Part shown: positions 1-5,569 of the stretch, in pieces
Layout: every line of letters starts with the position of its first letter
Position numbering within the stretch: the stretch's first letter is position 1
Assembly (NCBI GenBank): GCA_031271635.1
Contig: JAISVG010000048.1
Coordinates: forward strand, 1 to 5,877
Origin: Erysipelotrichaceae bacterium
GTDB taxonomy: Bacteria; Bacillota_I; Bacilli_A; RFN20; CAG-826
Direction: 5' to 3'
DNA: 5,877 nucleotides
Made by a program: the position numbers and the translations under genes
Notes under the pieces: model-generated
What the model was told of the DNA's origin: nothing
Seen by the model: only the letters and a program-made list of their open reading frames with translations
The model's database searches: none

Positions 1-1482
1 GAAGTGGAAGGCAGGCCCAAGCACTTTTTCAGTATATACAAGAAAATGATGCAGAAGGGCAAGACACTGGACCAGATTTACGACCTCTTTGCCGTCAGGG
101 TCGTGGTCAATACCGTGAACGACTGCTATCACGTGCTGGGCGCGCTTCATGAGATGTATAAGCCCGTGCCGGGCCGGTTTAAGGATTATATCGCGATGCC
201 GAAGCCGAATCTTTATCAGTCGCTTCATACGACCATCCATGCTGGTGACGGGAATATTTATGAGGTCCAGATTCGAACTCATAAAATGGACGAAATTGCC
301 GAAGAAGGGATCGCCGCTCACTGGCGTTATAAGGAAGATAGTGATTATAATCCGAAGAAGGAACAAAAAGAAATCGAAGCAAAACTCCATTGGTTCCGCG
401 ATTTTGTCGCAATGTCAAGAACAAGCGGCACTAATGCGAAAGAGTATATGGAATCAATTAACCGCGACATCTTTGAGGCTAATGTTTATGTTTTTACCCC
501 TAAAGGCAAGGTGATTGACTTACCATCTGGCGCTACACCACTTGATTTTGCCTATCGTATTCATACCAAAATTGGTGACGCGACAACCGGAGCCTTAGTA
601 AATGGAGCCTTAGTTCCACTTTCAACGGCTTTAAAAACGGGCGATGTGGTGGAGATTAGGACTAGTAAGAATCCTGCTGGCCCAAATGAAGGCTGGCTCA
701 AACTAGTAAAGACTAATCTTGCAAAAACTCATATTAAGAAGACCCTTCAAAAACGGATGGATTTACTTCTTAAAGAAGAGCGCATTCTGAAAGGAAAAAC
801 CTCGATGCAAGAAGCGATGCGGGAGTTTAATCTTAATGATGACAAGATGAAAGAATTATTATCACGGAACGATCTTCTAAGCCATTTTGGGGTTAGTGAG
901 ATTAGTGAGCTTTATTTACTAGTATTTAACCGCGTCGTGGTTCCGACAACCATTATGGAGTTTTTAGGTTACAAAAAGGAGTTTGATGCCACTAATATTC
1001 GTGATAAACATATCGAGAATGTGAAAAAGCTTTCCTCACAGTTTCCGATTTATGTAAAAGGAGTGGCGGAACTAGCGATTACGCTTGCCAAGTGCTGTAC
1101 CCCGATTCCCGGTGATAAAATTACTGGTTATATTAGTCGCGGGAAGGGCATAGTCGTGCACCGCGTCACCTGCCCGAACATCCAAAATTCCTCAAAACGG
1201 ATGATTGAAGTTTTTTGGCGCGATGATCTTGCTGCCTTTTCATATCCAGTTGATATTAAGATAATTGCTAGTGACCGTAATAATCTTTTAAATGATGTGA
1301 TGGGAACGCTCGCACAACATAAGATTAATATAACTAAGATTGCGGCAAGCCTTGCTGCCCATAATAAAACTGCACTTATTGATGCCACAATTTATGTTGC
1401 TGATGCTAAAAAATTAAATGATGTCTTAGGAATCTTAAAAAACATAGGCGATGTTCTTACGGTTGAACGCGTGATTCATTAA
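1..1482 (+). CDS. rel: Bifunctional-type (p)ppGpp synthetase/hydrolase Rel/SpoT (RSH), 5'-truncated by window edge
   Basis: Cytoplasmic stringent-response enzyme that makes and, in the full protein, degrades (p)ppGpp. The frame is open from base 1, so the gene begins upstream; the GTG at 4 is not a real start. Full-length RSH proteins have about 730 residues, so roughly 240 are missing, including the HD hydrolase domain. Visible in order: the synthetase domain (nt 1-340) with GRPKHFFSIYKKM, the metal-binding Asp in DLFAVRV (codon 82), GRFKDYIAMPKPN, the substrate-stacking Tyr in LYQSLH (codon 214) and the catalytic Glu in EVQIRT (codon 262); a TGS domain (481-663); a helical region; a conserved-cysteine domain with LAKCCTPIPGD (Cys codons 1093, 1096) and a later CPN Cys (1171); and a C-terminal ACT domain (1246-1479). 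RFKD (175-186) instead of RelA's EFDD is the signature of bifunctional enzymes. The stop overlaps that of the convergent ispG. Confidence 0.97.
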   Translation, partial: EVEGRPKHFFSIYKKMMQKGKTLDQIYDLFAVRVVVNTVNDCYHVLGALHEMYKPVPGRFKDYIAMPKPNLYQSLHTTIHAGDGNIYEVQIRTHKMDEIAEEGIAAHWRYKEDSDYNPKKEQKEIEAKLHWFRDFVAMSRTSGTNAKEYMESINRDIFEANVYVFTPKGKVIDLPSGATPLDFAYRIHTKIGDATTGALVNGALVPLSTALKTGDVVEIRTSKNPAGPNEGWLKLVKTNLAKTHIKKTLQKRMDLLLKEERILKGKTSMQEAMREFNLNDDKMKELLSRNDLLSHFGVSEISELYLLVFNRVVVPTTIMEFLGYKKEFDATNIRDKHIENVKKLSSQFPIYVKGVAELAITLAKCCTPIPGDKITGYISRGKGIVVHRVTCPNIQNSSKRMIEVFWRDDLAAFSYPVDIKIIASDRNNLLNDVMGTLAQHKINITKIAASLAAHNKTALIDATIYVADAKKLNDVLGILKNIGDVLTVERVIH

Positions 1483-2510
1483 AAGCGTTCGATTTCGGCA
1501 ATTAATTCTTGATAGGCATCTTCAGGGCTTACTGTCTTATAAACATTACCATTTTTAAAAAGGACGAAGGCATCCTTTCCGCCAGCAAGGCCAAGATCAG
1601 CATTCTTTCCTTCTCCAGGACCATTAACAACACAGCCCATAATGGCGACAGTAATTCTTTTTGGGTGTTGTTCTAGATATTTTTCCACCTTTCTTACTAA
1701 AGACGCAATCTTGACCATGGTTCTTCCACAAGCGGGACAAGAGATTAAGGTAAAATAATCATCATATAAATGCAGATCATGGAGCAACATCTTGGCAGTT
1801 TTTACTTCATCAAGGGGGTCATCAGTAAGTGAAATCCGGATTGTATCACCAAGACCATTAATAAGAAGTGGGGCTAGACCAGCGGCGGAGCGAATGAGAC
1901 CACGTTTTCCAAAACTCGATTCTGTAATCCCTAAATGTAAGGGATAATGCGTAGTTTTGCTCAAAGCAAGGTAGGCCTGATAGGTATCAATGACATCACT
2001 CGATTTTACTGACAGCACTAAATCAGTAAAGCCTTGGGCCTCAAAAAAAGCAATATATTCCTTTGCGGTCGCAACCATTAGTGCTACTTTATTAGTGATT
2101 CTTTTGTTGAAGGAACCCGCATTAATTCCGATTCGAAGCGGAATTTGATGGGCTTTTGCCGCATTAATTATTTTAAGTAGTGCTTCTTTCTTGATATTAG
2201 CAGGATTAATCCTTAGGGCATCAACACCGTTTTCAATAGCCAAGATGGCTAAATTGTAATCAAAATGAATGTCCGCGATCAAGGGGATATTGATGGCCTT
2301 TTTGATGCTCTTAATTGCTTTTGCATCGCTTGCATCTAAAATGGCGACCCTAAATAAGTCACAGCCAAGTGCCGCACAGGCATTAATCTGTTTAATTACT
2401 TGTTTAACTTTACTGGTCTTAATGTTTCCCATGGTCTGAATGAGAACTTTACTACTGTGACCAATACTAATGTGACCAACATTAATTTGCTTTGTTTCGT
2501 TTCGTGTCAT
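1479..2510 (-). CDS. ispG: IspG/GcpE, 4-hydroxy-3-methylbut-2-enyl diphosphate synthase
   Basis: Cytoplasmic 4Fe-4S enzyme of the MEP isoprenoid pathway. It converts MEcPP to HMBPP by a two-electron reductive ring opening, normally fed by flavodoxin or ferredoxin. The 343-residue protein has the compact bacterial length. The N-terminal TIM-barrel part shows VGHISIGHSS, IQTMGNIKTS, LFRVAILD, LIADIHFDYNLAI and ALRINPANI (about residues 11-105), then LRIGINAGS. The C-terminal cluster domain carries SCPACGR (Cys258, Cys261) and GCVVNGPGEG (Cys293, Glu300), the three Cys and one Glu that bind the cluster in this family. The ATG at 2510 is the only usable start, because an in-frame TAG lies six codons upstream. 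The ribosome site is weak (AAGAG very close to the ATG). It lies 54 bp downstream of the CDGSH gene on the same strand with no hairpin between them, so co-transcription is likely. Confidence 0.96.
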   Translation of the reverse strand: MTRNETKQINVGHISIGHSSKVLIQTMGNIKTSKVKQVIKQINACAALGCDLFRVAILDASDAKAIKSIKKAINIPLIADIHFDYNLAILAIENGVDALRINPANIKKEALLKIINAAKAHQIPLRIGINAGSFNKRITNKVALMVATAKEYIAFFEAQGFTDLVLSVKSSDVIDTYQAYLALSKTTHYPLHLGITESSFGKRGLIRSAAGLAPLLINGLGDTIRISLTDDPLDEVKTAKMLLHDLHLYDDYFTLISCPACGRTMVKIASLVRKVEKYLEQHPKRITVAIMGCVVNGPGEGKNADLGLAGGKDAFVLFKNGNVYKTVSPEDAYQELIAEIERF

Positions 2511-2517
2511 TACTCTT

Positions 2518-2523
2518 ATTGTA
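2518..2523 (-). promoter_or_regulatory. Possible -10 element just upstream of ispG
   Basis: On the minus strand TACAAT (one mismatch to TATAAT) ends 7 nt before the ispG ATG. Transcription from it would start at or next to the start codon, giving a nearly leaderless message, which would fit the weak ribosome site. No -35 sequence resembling TTGACA stands at 16-18 bp and there is no TGn extension, so this may be chance in AT-rich DNA. Confidence 0.25.
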
Positions 2524-2564
2524 GCCTAAAAGCGTTACTTTATGGTTATAGTTTATGTTTTTGA

Positions 2565-3251
2565 TTATTCGTTGGGTTCGTTTTCATCGCTGCCGCGCAT
2601 ATGCGGGCAACTACGGTGTGAGGTATCACAAAAAGGCATATTGCTTGATTCGCCACAGCGGCATAAAGTCATCCGATTTCGGACTTTATACTTAGTTCCG
2701 GTAGCCCCTTCAAGTTCAATGCCACCTTTTACCGCGAGAGGACCACGACAGCCCGCAGGGATATCTTGGACTAAGCCGATTTCCTTTGGTAACTTTGGTT
2801 CAACGGCATTTCCGTTTTTGTCTTTAAGTACTAATCTTCCTGAAAGACAATCGCCACATTCTTGAACTGCGATTTTATCGTTATCATCGCGACCTGAAAA
2901 AATAGCCGCATTCCACGCTCTCGGGGCGCGGTCACAAAAACGGAGCGAGGCACAGTACTGTTCATGATCTTCTAAATCGTATTTTTCGCCACGATAGAAG
3001 CGCATGGCATCTTGAACTGGTTGTTCTTCATCATTAAACTGGCGGTGGACATGAGTACCATCACAAAAAGGCTTATGTGATGAACGGCCGCAGCGGCAGA
3101 CATGATAAGTGGGACTACCACTTACATCATATTGTTTTCCCTTTTGCCATTTAGTCGAGATACCAGCTTCATCAGCAACAATGATGTCATTATGAAGAGG
3201 AACATCGTTTGTAATTTCATAAGGACCTTTTTTCAGAATTTTGATTTTCAT
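2565..3251 (-). CDS. CDGSH iron-sulfur domain protein with two CDGSH-type motifs
   Basis: A 228-residue soluble protein with no signal peptide. The first CDGSH motif is complete: C52-R-C54, then PFC63DGTH67, a three-Cys one-His ligand set for a labile 2Fe-2S cluster. The second is C197-R-C199, then PFC208DTSH212; it keeps the ligands but has Thr in place of the motif Gly. Between them is a segment typical of long bacterial members: C100-ASLRFC106 and EC132GDC135LSGRL, which may form a further metal site, then GCRGPLAVKGGIEL and YKVRNRMTLCRCG. The N-terminal KGPYEITNDVPLH is also family-typical. The precise role is unknown; redox or cluster-transfer functions are usually suggested for CDGSH proteins. 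The ATG at 3251 is preceded by AAGGGGG at 4 nt spacing and by a good promoter. The gene probably heads a transcription unit with ispG, suggesting a link to Fe-S supply or redox; this is an inference. Confidence 0.93.
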   Translation of the reverse strand: MKIKILKKGPYEITNDVPLHNDIIVADEAGISTKWQKGKQYDVSGSPTYHVCRCGRSSHKPFCDGTHVHRQFNDEEQPVQDAMRFYRGEKYDLEDHEQYCASLRFCDRAPRAWNAAIFSGRDDNDKIAVQECGDCLSGRLVLKDKNGNAVEPKLPKEIGLVQDIPAGCRGPLAVKGGIELEGATGTKYKVRNRMTLCRCGESSNMPFCDTSHRSCPHMRGSDENEPNE

Positions 3252-3255
3252 AAAA

Positions 3256-3262
3256 CCCCCTT
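3256..3262 (-). promoter_or_regulatory. G-rich ribosome binding site of the CDGSH gene
   Basis: Minus-strand AAGGGGG lies 4 nt upstream of the ATG at 3251. The run of five G is unusual in this AT-rich intergenic region and supports this start. It differs from the AGGAG-type sites of the rightward genes. Confidence 0.6.
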
Positions 3263-3302
3263 TTCTTCATCGATAATGATGATTAGAAATGACTATACCT
3301 CT

Positions 3303-3311
3303 ATTATAACA
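3303..3311 (-). promoter_or_regulatory. Extended -10 promoter for the CDGSH-ispG unit
   Basis: Minus-strand TGTTATAAT is a perfect TGn-TATAAT extended -10. At 17-bp spacing the -35 position reads TCACCA (3 of 6), which is acceptable because extended -10 promoters need little -35 contact. The start site would be near 3296, giving a leader of about 45 nt. Confidence 0.65.
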
Positions 3312-3376
3312 AAGTAAATTAATGGTGGTGATTTATTAAACATATTACGGTGAAATGTGACGTCTGGACTTGTTTT

Positions 3377-3404
3377 TCTCTCAAAATATCGTAGTTTTAA
3401 GAGA
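3377..3404. repeat. Imperfect inverted repeat, operator- or hairpin-like
   Basis: Arms TCTCTCAAAA (3377-3386) and TTTTAAGAGA (3395-3404) pair at nine of ten positions around an 8-nt centre. There is no T-tract after it, so a terminator is unlikely. It could be a protein-binding dyad; chance in AT-rich DNA cannot be excluded. Confidence 0.4.
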
Positions 3405-3453
3405 TGTTATACAAAAGTGATGTCCTGTAATCGGAGACTAGATATTAAAATGC

Positions 3454-3463
3454 AGACGCGTCT
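3454..3463. repeat. Perfect 10-bp palindrome AGACGCGTCT
   Basis: A perfect even palindrome, GC-richer than its surroundings, immediately after the first copy of the 10-mer ATTAAAATGC. It may be a regulator site for the divergent promoters; function is unknown. Confidence 0.4.
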
Positions 3464-3473
3464 AATGTTTCTG

Positions 3474-3501
3474 AAATTAAAATGCGAATTCATTTTAGTT
3501 T
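3474..3501. repeat. 11-bp inverted repeat upstream of the lipoprotein promoter
   Basis: Arms AAATTAAAATG (3474-3484) and CATTTTAGTTT (3491-3501) pair along all eleven positions if one T-G wobble is allowed, with a 6-nt CGAATT centre. The left arm contains the second copy of ATTAAAATGC. It ends 42 bp before the TATAAT box, a plausible place for an upstream regulator. No U-rich tail follows as a terminator would need. Confidence 0.4.
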
Positions 3502-3543
3502 GAATAGCAATCACATATTAATGCTTTTTAAGAGGTCTTTTTA

Positions 3544-3549
3544 TATAAT
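3544..3549 (+). promoter_or_regulatory. Candidate -10 box for the lipoprotein gene
   Basis: A perfect TATAAT with no convincing -35 partner: the 17-bp position reads ATGCTT. The start would be near 3556, giving a leader of about 70 nt to the ATG at 3626. TATAAT is easily met by chance in such AT-rich sequence. Confidence 0.35.
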
Positions 3550-3625
3550 TTAATTATCAATGCAAAAAGCGTTTAGCGAAGCGACAGATGATTTCCATAG
3601 TGATAATAAATAGAAGGAGCGAATA

Positions 3626-4132
3626 ATGAGCAAAAAAATCAAACTTCTATTGTTCTCATTTATTTTTACAATGGGTTTAGTGACCTGTAAACCAAGCCCA
3701 CCAGAATACTATGTAAGAATGCTCAAAATTGATTATGGGATTGAACATTTATCAGAGGCTAAAATTGAATACTTTTATGAGAATATAGAGGGCATGGACT
3801 CAGCAGGAATCTACTATTACGTTTTAAAGTTTGAAGCAAAGCCAATTAATTTCTTTAAACAATTTGAGAATCAAAACTCAAAGCCACCTGCAGGGGGTTA
3901 TGAAGAACCTGACAGAACATTCAAAGAAGGCAAAAATGAAGATTTCGAAGAAAAAGTTGATACATTATTAAACACCTTCATGAGAGACGACTACTATAAT
4001 TTGGATGATCAATATAAAATAGATTGGAACAACGAATACTTATATAAAAATGATATGCCCAATTATGTTATTTTTCCGATGATTTATTTTGTAAATAATT
4101 TTCGTTTGTTTATTGTCATACACCAATCATAG
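3626..4132 (+). CDS. Small putative lipoprotein, family not recognised
   Basis: A 168-residue protein with a lipoprotein-type leader: charged MSKKIK, a hydrophobic stretch LLLFSFIFTMGLV, then LVTC with Cys21. Thr just before the Cys departs from the usual Gly/Ala/Ser, so lipidation is likely but not certain. After the Cys comes KPSPPE, a flexible linker. The mature part is charged and aromatic (many Tyr, Asn, Asp, Glu), with a Pro/Gly-rich patch KPPAGGYEEP near residue 90. The C-terminus is hydrophobic (YVIFPMIYFVNNFRLFIVI, about residues 146-165) and could be buried or a short membrane segment. AAGGAG at 3614-3619, 6 nt before the ATG, supports the start. GC is about 31%, and three of four Arg codons are AGA while neighbouring genes use mostly CGN, so recent acquisition is possible. 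I do not recognise a homologue. Confidence 0.75.
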   Translation: MSKKIKLLLFSFIFTMGLVTCKPSPPEYYVRMLKIDYGIEHLSEAKIEYFYENIEGMDSAGIYYYVLKFEAKPINFFKQFENQNSKPPAGGYEEPDRTFKEGKNEDFEEKVDTLLNTFMRDDYYNLDDQYKIDWNNEYLYKNDMPNYVIFPMIYFVNNFRLFIVIHQS

Positions 4133-4164
4133 GAAAACATTAAATATAAGTAAGTAAAAAAGAA

Positions 4165-4200
4165 GTCTTGTAAAACAACGTAAGTTAGTTGATTCAAGAC
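4165..4200. terminator. Terminator-like hairpin after the lipoprotein gene, stronger on the minus strand
   Basis: GTCTTG (4165-4170) pairs with CAAGAC (4195-4200), and CAAC/GTTG can pair inside the loop. An A-rich tract precedes it and CTTT follows. On the plus strand the U-tail is poor (CTTTAAAT). Read on the minus strand it is followed by TTCTTTTTT, closer to an intrinsic terminator, although no leftward gene enters it here. It probably acts as a weak bidirectional terminator. Confidence 0.4.
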
Positions 4201-4379
4201 CTTTAAATGAACTGCCATTAATGATAATTCTTAGTTGTTCAAAATTAGCATTCTGCCGCACTTTTATTAAATCTTCTTTGTAAAAACACTAGTATTATGT
4301 TTTATTAAACTAAATTTGATATCGACCTTGAATTGTAATAAGAATATGAATTTGCTTTTCTATTTTATGAGCATTTCTC

Positions 4380-4409
4380 TTGTGTTTAACCACCATCTGG
4401 TATTATAAT
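4380..4409 (+). promoter_or_regulatory. Candidate promoter for the first DUF6273-like gene
   Basis: TTGTGT (4380-4385) and a perfect TATAAT (4404-4409) are spaced by 18 bp. An overlapping TGG-TATTAT (4398-4406) could serve as an extended -10. The start would be near 4416, placing the 4425-4444 inverted repeat in the early leader and giving a leader of about 100 nt. Confidence 0.45.
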
Positions 4410-4424
4410 TTTTAACATGTCTAT

Positions 4425-4444
4425 GTGTTGAGCATCGTCAACAC
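4425..4444. repeat. Perfect 7-bp inverted repeat in the 5' leader
   Basis: GTGTTGA (4425-4431) and TCAACAC (4438-4444) are perfect complements around GCATCG, with one more T-G pair possible outside. Its position about 10 nt after the predicted transcription start suits a repressor operator or an RNA hairpin at the 5' end of the message. It has no T-tail, so it is not a standard terminator. Confidence 0.5.
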
Positions 4445-4503
4445 GAAGAGATGGCCATTATAAACTTTGGCGGAAGAATATGTGAATTTATACCAAAAGG
4501 AGC

Positions 4504-4509
4504 GAAGGA
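4504..4509 (+). promoter_or_regulatory. Ribosome binding site that decides the start of the first DUF6273-like gene
   Basis: GAAGGA lies 4 nt before the ATG at 4514; a second purine stretch, AAAGGAG, stands at 4496-4502. Both lie downstream of the alternative in-frame ATG at 4451, whose own upstream sequence (ACGAAGAG) is poorer. This, together with the signal sequence beginning MKKDF, favours 4514. Confidence 0.6.
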
Positions 4510-4513
4510 AAAC

Positions 4514-5389
4514 ATGAAAAAAGATTTCTTAGTTGGATTAACGGTAAGTATGGCGGCACTTAGTTGTGTGGCGATTGTTGCAGCCTCTTTATGGCGCGAC
4601 AAGACTGATGCTAAAACTTCTGTCCTTGGACTTGAAGTTGATGAAAATGGTCTCTTTTCTCTTGGCACCTATCCACAAAGCGTTCTTAGTGATGGCTGTG
4701 ACTATCTTGTTCCCCATCTTGATGCGATAACAACTCCGAATGAACATGGTTATTTAGAGTTTCAAGGTAGTGAATACGTAAGAGTTGTTGCCACTCCTAA
4801 TAGTGCGAATACTGTTAAGTTTAATAATGGTGAAACAATTATTCCAGGAGGCACCTATTACTTTAAAGTTGAACCAATCAAATGGCGTGTTCTTGATGCT
4901 GCAAAAGGCCTTTTACTTTGTGAAGACATTCTTGACGCTGCTGGTTATAACCCTGCTACTCCAGAGTGGGAACAATCACCAATTCGCTATCAACTGAATG
5001 AATATTTTCTTGACACTGCCTTTGAAAGCGATGAAGAGCCAATGATTAAGCATTCAATAATCACTGAAAGCGGTGTTTCAACTGAACTCCATCTTTTCCA
5101 TCTATCGCGAAACGATTATGCGACAAATTCTTATGGCTTTGATACGATGTTTGGAAGCGCGGATCCTGACCGTGTTGCGAAAACTTCAGAATACGCTCGG
5201 GCAATTGGCTTATACTCGGCAACAAATACTAATGCGACGCGATATTTTACAAGATCAGTGATGGGAAGCCAAACAATCGCTCCTATTCTTATTTCGGAAA
5301 CCGGAACCTACACCACATATGCATCAGGCGGACATGTTCCAGGAATTCGACCCGCGATTTATCTTCAAGAACCAACCCCAGCAACCTAG
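4514..5389 (+). CDS. Exported or membrane-anchored DUF6273-like protein
   Basis: A 291-residue protein starting MKKDF, then a hydrophobic segment (about residues 5-26) that should export or anchor it outside the membrane. Cys18 (AALSC) is not a good lipobox because hydrophobic residues continue after it. From residue 39 the extracellular part reads GLEVDENGLFSLGTYPQ, then EPIKWRVLDA (120-129), LLLCEDILDAAGYN, WEQSPIRYQLNEYFLDTAF (152-170), LFHLSRND, YFTRSVMG and C-terminal PGIRPAIYLQ. The order LG.YPQ, PI.WRVL, S.IR..LN..F...AF, LS, RS and RPA.YL matches the DUF6273 pattern common in gut Firmicutes surface proteins, recalled from memory. Such domains resemble the formylglycine-enzyme/C-type-lectin fold, hinting at ligand binding rather than catalysis; this is inferred. 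An in-frame ATG at 4451 would add a polar 21-residue extension before the signal and is rejected. A paralogue follows 180 bp downstream. Confidence 0.85.
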   Translation: MKKDFLVGLTVSMAALSCVAIVAASLWRDKTDAKTSVLGLEVDENGLFSLGTYPQSVLSDGCDYLVPHLDAITTPNEHGYLEFQGSEYVRVVATPNSANTVKFNNGETIIPGGTYYFKVEPIKWRVLDAAKGLLLCEDILDAAGYNPATPEWEQSPIRYQLNEYFLDTAFESDEEPMIKHSIITESGVSTELHLFHLSRNDYATNSYGFDTMFGSADPDRVAKTSEYARAIGLYSATNTNATRYFTRSVMGSQTIAPILISETGTYTTYASGGHVPGIRPAIYLQEPTPAT

Positions 5390-5464
5390 TACAAAGAAGC
5401 ACATATTAAGACTAAATAGTATAAATAGTTTATTATTAAGGTGTAAGAGCGTGCGCCTGCGTAG

Positions 5465-5489
5465 TTTTTTAGACAATTTGTCTAAAAAA
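5465..5489. repeat. 11-bp-arm palindrome with flanking T and A tracts
   Basis: TTTTTTAGACA (5465-5475) and TGTCTAAAAAA (5479-5489) are perfect complements around ATT. The core TTAGACAA-T-TTGTCTAA is an odd-length perfect palindrome. It lies between the two paralogues, 12 bp before the -35 of the second. With the T-tract before and the A-tract after the stem, it could end transcription weakly in both directions or serve as a regulator's operator. A GC-rich patch GCGTGCGCCTGCG stands just upstream but does not fold into a clear hairpin. Confidence 0.6.
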
Positions 5490-5501
5490 AGAGCACTTTA
5501 A

Positions 5502-5529
5502 TTGAAAAAATAATCTTGTGTGATACACT
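5502..5529 (+). promoter_or_regulatory. Promoter for the second DUF6273-like gene
   Basis: TTGAAA (5502-5507, 5 of 6) is 16 bp from TACACT (5524-5529, 4 of 6), which has a TGA extension at 5521-5523 (TGn-type extended -10). The start would be near 5536, giving a leader of about 34 nt that ends in GAAGGGAG before the ATG at 5570. The gene therefore appears to have its own promoter. Confidence 0.6.
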
Positions 5530-5569
5530 AATTGAGATTTGCGTTATTAAGCAAACGAAGGGAGAATTA

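Larger units (their letters stand above)
3252..3625. other. Divergent intergenic region between the CDGSH gene and the lipoprotein gene
   Basis: A 374-bp AT-rich region without a credible gene. It separates leftward and rightward transcription and holds the CDGSH promoter, three dyad-symmetric elements (3377-3404, 3454-3463, 3474-3501), and a TATAAT box and AAGGAG ribosome site serving the lipoprotein gene. The 10-mer ATTAAAATGC occurs twice, at 3444 and 3476, 32 bp apart, each copy next to a dyad. No tRNA or recognisable riboswitch was seen. Confidence 0.7.
4133..4450. other. AT-rich intergenic region after the lipoprotein gene
   Basis: About 320 bp without a supported gene. Stops are frequent in the frames I read on the minus strand, and the longest peptides there look random. 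It holds a terminator-like hairpin (4165-4200), a candidate promoter (4380-4409) and an inverted repeat (4425-4444) leading to the next gene. Confidence 0.6.

Noticed and set aside
149..514. Open frames of 121 aa (+) and 81 aa (-, 179-424) inside rel
   Set aside because: They lie in other frames of a strongly conserved synthetase and TGS coding region and have no family features.
2542..2865. 107-aa plus-strand frame opposite the CDGSH gene
   Set aside because: The minus-strand frame has clear CDGSH motifs; this one is its antisense shadow.
3102..3317. 71-aa plus-strand frame over the CDGSH start and promoter
   Set aside because: Antisense to a confirmed gene, with no recognised domain.
4245..4310. 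Minus-strand peptide ending RRFNKSAAEC as a transposase remnant
   Set aside because: It is bounded by stops within about 20 codons and has no flanking inverted repeats or target duplication; it looks like chance.
4451..4513. Upstream ATG as start of the first DUF6273-like protein
   Set aside because: It would put 21 mostly polar residues before the signal segment. The ATG at 4514 has better ribosome sites, and the paralogue also begins MKK.
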